64,000 bases of DNA from Hymenopellis radicata. Its lineage: Eukaryota > Basidiomycota > Agaricomycetes > Agaricales > Physalacriaceae. Each line of letters opens with the position of its first letter. Positions within the stretch are counted from its first letter, which is position 1. Shown here in pieces: positions 1 to 8,894 of the stretch. Position numbers and translations under genes: made by a program. The notes under the pieces are model-generated. The model saw only the letters and a list, made by a program, of their open reading frames with translations, ran no database searches and had not been told where the DNA came from. The stretch spans positions 1-64,000 of the forward strand of contig JADNRX010000236.1 in NCBI GenBank assembly GCA_015501595.1, read 5' to 3'.

Positions 1-1720
1 TTCGCTAGCCGTGAACACCTATCTTGTCGGTTCTTTTGATTCTCTTCAATCATCCCGAACTGGAATAGCAACTGAACCCGAAATGAATGTGGGACGCAGT
101 AGCTAAGCGGCTGGCTGCTGTTCTCAATATTTGGGAGTCTGTCAACTTTTGGTTGAGGCTGCTGGGGCATCCCTTCGAACGAAATGAAGTCAGTTGACGA
201 TGTGTAGCCCCCTCCGCTTTTCTTTTCAGAACGAGTGTTTATGTCAAGGCTCCGACGGGAATCACGCGCTGGAGGACGACTCATGCACACTGTTCAAGGA
301 TGTCCCCTCCTGACGACGAGCTGCATCTCCAAAGTTGACTGTAGCGGCAGGCGGCGGCGACTCTCGGCTTGATGATGTGAGGATCTGTTTTGCCGCCTGA
401 TGGCGAAGCTCAGCGGCTTCTCCGTCACCTAGTATAGTATCGTGAGTGTATCTACCCCCTTTTTTATTTTGTCCCTGTGGGTTAGTTGATGGGTCTACTT
501 CTTCTATTTGAACTTTCCCGAACACAGTACATGGCGGTATGGCTTAGCGGCTGTCTGTTCGCATATCATTACGATGCACATGATTTTTGTTCCCAGGGCG
601 TGGCGGACATGCCTCTTTCTTCGCTAACCGTATCTTGTCAGTTATTTTGATTCTCTTCAATCATCCTGAACTGGAATACCAACTGAACCCGAAAATGAAT
701 CCGTGGGAACGCAGTAGCCAAGCGGCTGGCTGCTGTTTCTCAATGTCCGATGGAGAACGATCTTTTTCGGGTTGAGGCTGCTAAAGAGTCAAGTTGTTCA
801 CATCCCGAAGTTGACGATGTGTAGCCCCTCCCCCTCCGCTTTTCTTTTTAGAGCGAGTGTTTATGTCAAGGCTCGGGAACCACGCGCGCGGGAGTACGCC
901 TACTTGACATCAAACCGAGGCTGACGTCGACTCGGACTCGACGATGCAACAGATGTCCCCTCCTGAACCCTCGGAGGAAGGCTGCCATGACGATCTGCAT
1001 CGACTGTACTAGTGGCAGGTGGGGACTCTTGGCTTGATCTGTTTTGCTGCCTGGAAGATGGCGCAGTGGCTCAGCGGCTTCTCCGTCACCTATAGCGGCG
1101 AGATGCATATCTACCCCTTTTTAATTTTGTCCGTGTGTGTTTTCTCTGCCTGTGTTTAGGTGCCAGACCTCTCTCTACTACTGACTAATGGGCCATAGCT
1201 GCTGCCTTGATGTCGTAAGCAGCGGCGAACCCGCATCTTTTTTAGGCTACAAACAGGATACTGCTTTGCTTCAACTCTCAATGCTAGATTGGTGGTCAAG
1301 GTGAGGGGAAGACGGGGGCGAGATGGCCGAACGGTTATCCCAGCCTCGATACGGTGATGACATGTTGTACCATTTTTTTCTATACTCTCACTTTGACCAA
1401 TGCTGACGTGGTAGCTTCATTGCTCATCTGCCAGCAGGTTGTGCATTTTTCTGTTTTTACTACAAGGATGCCGACGTCCCGCCGCCGTTCAGAAGTCTCT
1501 AACAACATGCTGATTCTTCATTTTGAACTTTGCCATCTCAGCCGAACAGAGTACATGGCAGTATGGCTTTAGCGGCTGTCTGTTCGCATCATGCTGTAAG
1601 ATCGATTCATTTTGTTCCCGGGGCGTCCGCGGACATACCTCTTTCTTCACTAGCCGTGAACACCTATCTTATGATATCCTCAATGAGTACACATGTCCTA
1701 ACCATTGGGTCATGGACTCG
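1..1720 (+). repeat. tRNA-like (A-box) element array, block 1A
   Basis: No protein gene is recognisable here. The block carries a series of plus-strand motifs that match or nearly match the tRNA A box (TRGYNNAGNGG): at 100-110, 401-416, 540-550, 715-725, 1059-1069, 1324-1334 and 1564-1575. T-runs follow several of them at a short distance, as pol III terminators would. The sequence from 1 to about 540 is repeated imperfectly at about 600-1130 with the same element order, and again from about 2915. Elements of the same type differ by substitutions and small indels, so the copies are old. No complete cloverleaf could be folded by eye. The block may start outside the window. Read as tRNA-derived repeats; whether they are transcribed is unknown. 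Confidence 0.55.
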
Positions 1721-2900
1721 TCGTACGAGGCAAGATGAAAGCAATGGTGCCCTCCCGACTCACCTCGTCGTCTGTTAGGTCTGTCTTCAAGTCCACTCCT
1801 CGCCTCTCAGATCTCATTCCTCGCATGGCCTTCAACGGCATGTTCGCCGAACTTGAAAAAAGCTCAGCACGAGGATACAAGACATGTTTACTTATTGAGC
1901 TACGCGTGTCCTGACTTGTAGTGCACCGTCGAGAATACTTGCTCCTTCAACAGAGTACCGGCAGAAAAAGGCAGATCGAAAGGCAGATCAGCCGTCGTAG
2001 CCCTTTGACTACGTAGGCCTGCATCATTCCAAGTTGATGGACTTGAAGCGCAGGTCTGCAGATGTACATCGATCGTGAGCTAATTGTTTTTGGGTCCTCT
2101 TGACACATCGTCCATGTCCTGGATGAAGAGTAGTGCCGGCAAGGAGGAGAAGAGATGTATAGTTGAGTGCCGGCAAGGAGGAGAAGAGATGTATAGTTGA
2201 GTGCCCAAAGCTGACTGGGCCTGATGGACAGCGCGAAGAGGCGCATGCATGCGTATGTAAAGTTCCTCCCTCCTATCTCTTCCGAGTGTTCCTCACGATA
2301 TGGCTTGCAGTGGACATCATCTTCGTTCCTCCTCACATATATCGTGATGTATCTCACCACTCTGACTGCATGTCTATGACTCTGCAGTCGCGCGTGCTAC
2401 TTATCCGACGCCCTTTCAGGACCTTTTTTCATCTTCTGCGCGTTGGGCCGGTCCTGGTCGTCCACCACTGAACCTCGTCGACTCCTGCATCCAGCGTGGA
2501 AGACCTAGCGGTTATCTTGAAATGGACAACAATATTTTTCACGTGCGGTACTAGGACCTGACACCGAACTCTGGAGTGCGAGAATGCGATGTAGGACAGG
2601 CATGTGTAGCCCAGTGGTTCATGTGTTCCATAGGTCTGGTTGAAACTCCATCCTTTTTGCACCCCCCTACGTGCTGGTTTGAGTACTTGGTATCCGCTTC
2701 CTTCGCTCGCTCGCTCTTCGCTGTCATTCCTATCGCGGTGTCTTCTCTACCACTTCCTCTTAGCTGTCGTGGTGCCGACTCTTCCGAATGTCCCTCACGC
2801 TACTCCAGCATCTTCGCGTGTCCTCACAAAAGACCTCTCTTCTTTCTCCTCCTCTATTCACTGCGGCGGGTAGCTCGTTCGGAGATTCTCATGCATGGCG
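1721..2900. other. Spacer inside the array region, no gene recognised
   Basis: This stretch separates two blocks of A-box-like elements. It lacks clear A-box motifs and shows no open frame resembling a known protein. Short reading frames on both strands overlap one another and look like chance. It contains a perfect 34 bp tandem duplication at 2132-2199 and pyrimidine-rich stretches. No function assigned. Confidence 0.4.
2132..2199. repeat. 34-bp perfect tandem duplication
   Basis: Positions 2132-2165 are repeated exactly at 2166-2199; the unit begins AGTGCCGGCAAGGAGG. The absence of any difference between the copies suggests a recent replication slip, or an assembly duplication. It is not part of the A-box-like elements. 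Confidence 0.9.
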
Positions 2901-5260
2901 GTTGAGAGCAGCGAGCCCGGTTGGTTATTTTGATTCAAGTTTTCCTTTCATCCTGAACCGGAATAGCAACAGAATCGTGGGACGCAGTAGCCAAGCGGCT
3001 GGCTGCTGTTCTCAATATTCCGGAGGTGAATTGTCTTTTTCGGGTTGAGGCTGCTAAAGAGTCAAGTTGTTGGGCATCCCCAAGTTGACGATGTGGAGCC
3101 CCCCGGGCCCCGCTTTTCTTTTTAGAGCGAGCGTGTATGTCAAGGCTCGGGAATCACATGCGCGGGAGTACACCTACTTGACGTCAAACCGTGACGTCGA
3201 CTCGACGATACACACTGTTCGAGGATGTCCCCTCCTGAATCCACGATGAGCTGCATCTCCAAAGTTGGTGGCAGGCGGCGACTCCAATTGTCTGGATGTA
3301 GTTGACCGAGGATTGCCTGGAAGATGGCGTGGCTCAGCGGCTCCTCCGTCTCTTAAGTTCCTCAGTCTTTTTTATTTTGTCCGCATGTGTACGTGTATAG
3401 TTCTCAAGAATGTGTTTCTGGGTACGAGACCTCTCTCTACTCCCGAGCCGGCATGGTCTAATGGGCCATGGCTGCTGCGTTAATGTCGGCGTAGCGATCA
3501 AACTCACATCTTTTTAGGCTACAAACAGGATACTGCTTTGCTTCTTAAGGTGGTCAAGGTGAGCAGAATACGGGGGCGAGATGGCCGAAGGGTATCTCAG
3601 CATCGATAACCTCTGGTAATGACATCCGATTTACCATTTTTTTAATCTTTACTTGATACCAAATGACTTTGACCAATGCTGACCGGGGCGGGTAGTGTGG
3701 TGCTCATCTGCCAGCCTCAGGTTGTGCTTTGTCCCGTTTTACTGCAAGGATGCCGCCGAGGTCCCGCCGTTCAGCATTGATCTTGACTGTCCTGTTTCTC
3801 CGACTATCATCTCCTACCCTCAAGCCTGGCGGCATAGCCTTCGAACGGACGATGCTAGCTCACTGTTTTCGAGTATATCAGTCAGAAGTGTTTTGCTGCT
3901 AGCGCCACGGTACGGACCTCAGGGCATCATGCTCAAGGTCAGAAGTTGGACGTGGCAGGATGACTCAACGGCATCTTAGTCTCACTCACTGGAAGAGCCA
4001 CGTTTTTTCTTCTCCTTGTTTTGCGATTCCGAGTCAAAGTACTTGGAGCAGTTCGGAGGCGAGATGTTCCTCCAAGGCAAAGTTGGGAAGATTCCACAGA
4101 GAGACGGTATGGCTTAGCAGCTGTCTGTTATCTCATACCTTTCCTGCATCTTGCATTGTTTTGTTCCTACTACTATGCCTCTTTCTTGCGACACCAACAT
4201 GATATTTGACGTCCTAGGTTGCCATAGACTTGAAGCATGCGACCACGGAGAGGTGACTCCTCGTGTGCAACTATCGACGGAGAGACTGCCATGGCGGCAT
4301 GGCTTAGCGGCTGTCTGTTCGCATTCGGACTTGTCGCTCAACATTTTGTTCCCAGGGCGTTCGTCTGCCACCTCTAGATGTTGTGGGTTGTTTTCTTTTT
4401 TTGTAGACAGCGGATATGTAGACGTTGTCTCCAGGCTTGCGAGGAAATGATCGTGGGGAGGATGGCGCAGTGGCTTGACTCCTCATATGCATCTACGTGC
4501 AAGCCAACTTTTTGGGATGCGCGAAAGATTTGTTCAGTGAATCCTCTATACTGATGTCCATTTTGGGACGGGATGGTGTAGGTTCACGGGGACGGGTAGT
4601 CGAGTGGATTCTCTGTCTCCCTTTCAATGCTTGAAATTGTTTTTTCCCTCAAACGATGAGGGCGCGGCGCAGGAAGTGGGATTTATGATACGCGTGTTCT
4701 TCTTTTCTGCCAATTGGCTAGTGGACATCATCGAAGGACAGCAGTGTAGCTTAACCGGCGCACTGCTGCCTGACCAACGGAAGTCATAGCATTTTTGTCT
4801 GAGTACTACCCACTTGGCCTCGGTTGAAGTTGGATCCGGAGGACACAAGAGCAGCGCGGTAGCTGAAGGGTTGCCCGCTGTATAGGTCGAGAGGAAAGAT
4901 CGTTTTCTTTTGTGCATACAAGTATGAGTTTCGCGTGAAGATTGAGGCTTGCTGTTGTCAAGCTACGGATGTACTTACTTTGAGGCCAGTCGATCCAAGT
5001 CGCCTTGAAAGGATCTCCTGGTACACTTTAAACGAGACGCAGTAGCCGAACGGCTGGTTTCTGTGTTTATAGGGTTGCAAGAAGCATAATATTTTTGGAT
5101 TCTATGTGCTGAATACACGAATCGCCGGTGTCCCATTATACAGACTGGAAAGTAGGACGATAGTCTAGCGGCTGTTCTCCTCATGGATTTTCGAGTGTCG
5201 CCTCTTTTTAGTTGTGTCGGAAAATAAAGCAGACATTGGTGCATAGGATACAAGATAAAG
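2901..5260 (+). repeat. tRNA-like (A-box) element array, block 1B
   Basis: Plus-strand A-box-like motifs lie at 2988-2998, 3325-3340, 3582-3592, 3961-3971, 4110-4120, 4300-4310, 4463-4473, 4597-4607 (TAGTCGAGTGG, a perfect A-box match), 4747-4758, 4860-4870, 5043-5053 and 5161-5171. From 3961 on, the element types follow the same order as in the two halves of the second array (9512-10350 and 10497-11703), with similar 100-150 bp spacing. The block from 2915 to about 3700 is also an imperfect copy of 600-1450. The array stops just before the end of the minus-strand siderophore synthetase gene. T-runs of 5-7 follow several elements. No convincing full tRNA was found. Confidence 0.6.
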
Positions 5261-5272
5261 ATCTTAGTCTAA

Positions 5273-6906
5273 CTAGCCTTCAATCTTACCCCACCTGGGG
5301 ACATTGGAGAGATACGGCACAGTATCTATCTTGACATCGTCATTCCTCTGTACGTCGTCGTCACCCCTCCAAAGAACAAGGTTGGGAAAAGGGGCATGAA
5401 GATGGAAGCGATCCATCTCAGCGAGCCGCATACGGAGGAAGCACTTGCCCGGCTGCGTCGGTCGTGTCAACCACGAATGGTCCGCGGGCAGCCGCTCAAC
5501 AAGAAGTGCATGCAAAATACGATACGCCTGCGCCGAGTGATGCAACTCCATAACACGCGCGAGCTGCTGCACGTGGTTGTGCACAAGCGTATGATACATC
5601 CGCGTCCACACATCCTCGATATCCCGCGCGAAAATGCTGTGCTGGGGGCTCGCATAGTCGAAGATGCTCTCCGGGAGGGACGCCGCGTGGATCTTGAGCC
5701 CGCCAAAGTCGCGGAGGAAAAAGGCGAGCGGGGCCCCAGAGGGGAGGGCGCAGCGGAGGATGGTGTTCTGGGGGTGGCATTCAAAGGCGAGGCCGTCGTT
5801 GAGGATGGGGGGGAGGAAGGCGTCGAGGAGGAGCGCGACGTATTGAGTGAACCAGCCTACGCGCTGGGCGGGGGTGGAGAGGGCGAAGAGCGCCTGTGGG
5901 TATGCGGCTGGGCGGTCGACGAGGGAGGTGGAGACGATGTAGGCTTCGTCTGCGGGTGGGGAGGGGTTGTCGCGGATGATACAGGCGAGGTGGCGGGAGA
6001 CGAGGGGGTCGGGGTGTGTGCTGATGAGGGAAGCGCGCTCCTCGAGGACGGTGAGGACGGCGCGGTCGTATGTGAGCTTGGGGAGGGTGCGCTGACAGAA
6101 TGGGACTCCGAAGAGGGCGGAGGGCGGGGAGATGGTGCGTACGGCGGAAGTGAGCTTGACGCCGAGGGGAAGCTTGAGGTGTGTTCCTTTCACTCCGGGG
6201 AGGAGGACGGAGCGGAGAGACTGTTGCGCGAGGGCGGGGACGCTGATGATGGGGGATAGAGGTGAAGACCCTCCATGTGCAGGATATGCGCGACTTGTAG
6301 CTCGTGCACGGGTACAGCGACGTGCTCTGGGGAGGGGAGCGTGAAGGACGGGTATTGAGCGAGGAACGGTGCGATGAGGGCGTCATACTCGCCGCTGAGG
6401 CGCAAAGACTCGCGTGGGACAGCGATGAGACGTAGACGGGGGTGGAGGAGGTCGTAGGACGGCTCCAGAACGAGCGGGGCAAGGGCAGCGCGGGTCTTGT
6501 GCATAGGATGTGTGGGATGACCAGAGACGATGCTCTGCTCAAACACAATCGGGGCCGACGTCGCCGTGGGTATCGGCGGCGGGTGCGTCTCTGCGTGTGT
6601 CGTCCAGTGCGCGGCGCTCTCCAATTCTTGCGCGATCGCCTCTTCCATGTCTGCAGATAGATTTGCAGATCGAGCAAAGGCTTTGAAGAGGGGAAGAGGC
6701 GACGGTGTGAGCGTGGATATGTCTATATCCATTGGGTCCAGCATGGCGATCTGCGATGAGACGGGGTGCAGTAGCGGCTTGTGGACTAGCCCTATGGGAT
6801 CGACGTCGGGGAGCTGTAGCTGCGCGCGACCATCAGGTAGGAGATGCGCGGGGACGAGGCCCTCGGTGACGAGCGCGCTGAGCAGCCGGGCGTGGGTCGC
6901 AGTCAT
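5273..6906 (-). CDS. NIS siderophore synthetase, IucA/IucC family (one frame break)
   Basis: ATP-dependent ligase family that joins a carboxylic acid such as citrate to amines or alcohols in NRPS-independent siderophore synthesis. The N-terminal part carries the family motif GHPTHPMHKTR. The C-terminal FhuF-like half shows the SAVRTIS stretch, HPQN and LRDFGG. No introns are needed. The start ATG gives MTATHARLLSALV. Reading breaks at 6251-6255, a run of five G on the plus strand. Upstream of it the frame runs to HLYPP; downstream the homologous frame resumes as IISVPALAQQS. One additional base in the run would restore a protein of about 545 residues, a normal family length. A consensus error or a recent mutation are both possible. 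The gene is divergent from the SNARE gene, with about 90 bp between starts. Its 3' end is copied at 11797-11900. The product is not predictable; rhizoferrin-like siderophores are made by relatives in other fungi. Confidence 0.8.
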
Positions 6907-6999
6907 AATCTCTGATTATAATCCATCCTGTTGCCCGTGGCTATTTATGAAGCTGCGCTGTGGGAGTCTGTCACACGCGTGATCACGTCACCACTGCTC

Positions 7000-7794
7000 A
7001 TGACGTCCACCGCCAAGCTCACCGCGTTGTCCAGCCAGACCATGGCCCTCCTCCTGGATAGGGAAAAGGGGAGGAGGGTCGACGACCAGAGGATTAGACG
7101 CAATTTGGCGGTGCTGAGGGGTGTCAAGGAGCCAGGGCTCAAGCGCCAGTATGAGGTTATGCGCGCCATGTTTGGGTGTGTGTCTGTGTGCGTGTAACTT
7201 TTGAGTTTCTGCTCACGACGTACAGGGAGGAACAAGACGACGATATACATGAACCGTATACCGATGATCCGACACCTCCATTGCCGCCGCTACCACCACC
7301 GGACGTGAACCTGGACTTGGAAGCTGGCAGAGCACATATGCATGAAGGAGAGCTATTCCAGGAGCAGCAGCAGATTATGCAGGGTGTGTATTCACATAAC
7401 CACCCACCCACTACCCTTACCCCGCGCAGAGCAGGACACACACCTCGACACGCTCGCACAGTCCATATCGCGCCAGCACCACATCTCCACTCAGATTAAT
7501 GGCGAGCTCGAGGAGCACGTGGGCTTGTTGGAGGTGAGTTCTCCGTGATTGGTCGTGCGACAGCTTTCCATCTCACACCTCCCAGGCTCTCGAAGAAGAC
7601 GTTGATAACACACATAACCGCATGGCCACCGCGCGAAGAAGACTCGATCGCGTCGTCAAGGGTGTCGGTGGGAATGGTTAGTTTCCGCCTTTTTCTCACA
7701 TCATTTTCTCATCTCTATTCCCCCAGTATCCACCGTCACCATCGGCGTCCTTATACTCATTCTTCTCGTCTTGATTGTCGTTTTCAAGACATGA
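7000..7794 (+). CDS. Syn8-like Qc-SNARE
   Basis: Membrane fusion protein of the endosome/vacuole route. Five exons are read: 7000-7175, 7226-7383, 7430-7533, 7586-7676 and 7727-7794, with four GT-AG introns of 46-52 nt. The N-terminal part has the LTALSSQTMALLLDRE helix typical of fungal syntaxin-8-like proteins. A proline-rich acidic linker follows (TPPLPPLPPP). Then comes a Qc-type SNARE helix with QSISRQHHISTQINGELEEH and the ARRRLDRVVKG end. A C-terminal membrane anchor (VTIGVLILILLVLIVVF) ends a few residues before the stop, as in tail-anchored SNAREs. The frame is open upstream to about 6922 without an ATG, so the first in-frame ATG at 7000 was chosen. Assignment to the Syn8 family is by resemblance of the SNARE motif; a Tlg1-like role is less likely. 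Confidence 0.75.
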
Positions 7795-8006
7795 CTCGGA
7801 GGGTGTTGTTGTATATAGTTAATTTGGATTTGTTACCCTAATATCGCGTGGAATGGCAGTATGGAAGCCAGCAATACCATGTTCGAGTAAGCAGCTGTAT
7901 TACTATTAGATGAGTGCGAATCTCTTAGACACAGCAAGTTCTGAGATAGACGCGACGATCAAAAAGTCGTGACCGTGACTGTCGCCCTTGCTCTCTTCCG
8001 CCCGCC

Positions 8007-8450
8007 ATGTCCAACCTCCAAGGCTCCGTTGACAGTGCGTGCCGCCTCCGAGTCTCCCGATTCAATTCATACTGAGTCTGTATGCGCAGAGCGCGTACTC
8101 CTCGTCCTGCAGGACGGCCGCGCGATCGTCGTATGTCCCTCCCTCCCCACTCCCATCCAAACTGACTCGGAGGGCAGGGCACGCTCGCGGGGTACGACCA
8201 GAAATCGAACGTGGTGCTGTCCGACTCGAAGGAGCGCGTGTACAGCTTAGACGAGGGCGTCGAGGAGGTCCCGCTGGGGTTGTATCTCGTTAAAGGCGAT
8301 ATGATGTGCGTCCGGGTCTCTCTTTTTGTGTGTGAAGGGGGGCTGATGGTGGAGAGTAGAATCCTGATCGGCGACATTGACGAGGCAAAGGACGAGGCGC
8401 TCGATTTGAGCGTGATACGCGCGGAGCCTATTCCCCCGATCCGATACTAG
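8007..8450 (+). CDS. LSM8: U6 snRNA-associated Sm-like protein LSm8
   Basis: Subunit of the nuclear LSm2-8 ring that binds the 3' oligo-U end of U6 snRNA and supports splicing. Exons 8007-8034, 8090-8130, 8178-8305 and 8360-8450 join to a protein of 95 residues, the usual length. The Sm1 motif is RVLLVLQDGRAIVGTLAGYD with NVVLSD after it. The Sm2 part is GLYLVKGDMIILIGDID, and the C-terminus SVIRAEPIPPIRY is close to LSm8 of other fungi. Introns are 47-55 nt with clean GT and AG ends. It lies downstream of the SNARE gene on the same strand with about 210 bp between them. Confidence 0.92.
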
Positions 8451-8894
8451 GAACGCCCGCCGCCTAGGACTGTTGGGAGACGCAAAATCGGATGGATGGG
8501 AGAAGCGAGCAGACTCATTTTGGAGGCGGGCGGATGTCGCGCTTTCGTGGAGATCTCCCTCCGATAACCCGCCCGTTATTAGTGTGCGCGCCATGCCCGT
8601 AAAAATCATAATGCGTGTATCAATTTCATCATGTTCGTGATTCTTGATTCTTGATCCTTGGTTGTTAGAGAGTGCGTCGGACTGGAATAAGGTATGGAAT
8701 TGCTTTGGCGTATCCCTCATTACTGGCTGATTCTCTCCACAGTACGGGAACGCATGTCCGCCTTTTATTCAGTCCTTGTCTACTAGACTAAACTAAAGAT
8801 GGCACACCGAGGAATGAGTGCTCGAGGATCAGCAGTGACGAGCTACTACAAAGTTTACGTCCAGCATAATCGAGTGATGCCGATTTGGGGGCGC
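8451..8894. other. Intergenic, nothing recognised
   Basis: Between LSM8 and the second array no reading frame resembles a known protein and no A-box-like element is clear. It probably holds the 3' region of LSM8. Confidence 0.4.

Noticed and set aside
5396..6259. Long plus-strand reading frame of 287 codons
   Set aside because: It is antisense to the siderophore synthetase and shows the Gly/Glu-rich composition expected of an antisense frame in GC-rich coding DNA.
6255..6282. A short intron explaining the frame change in the siderophore synthetase
   Set aside because: A GT...AG pair exists but encloses only about 27 nt, too short for splicing, and would remove the family-like HLYPP; a one-base indel in the adjacent homopolymer is simpler.
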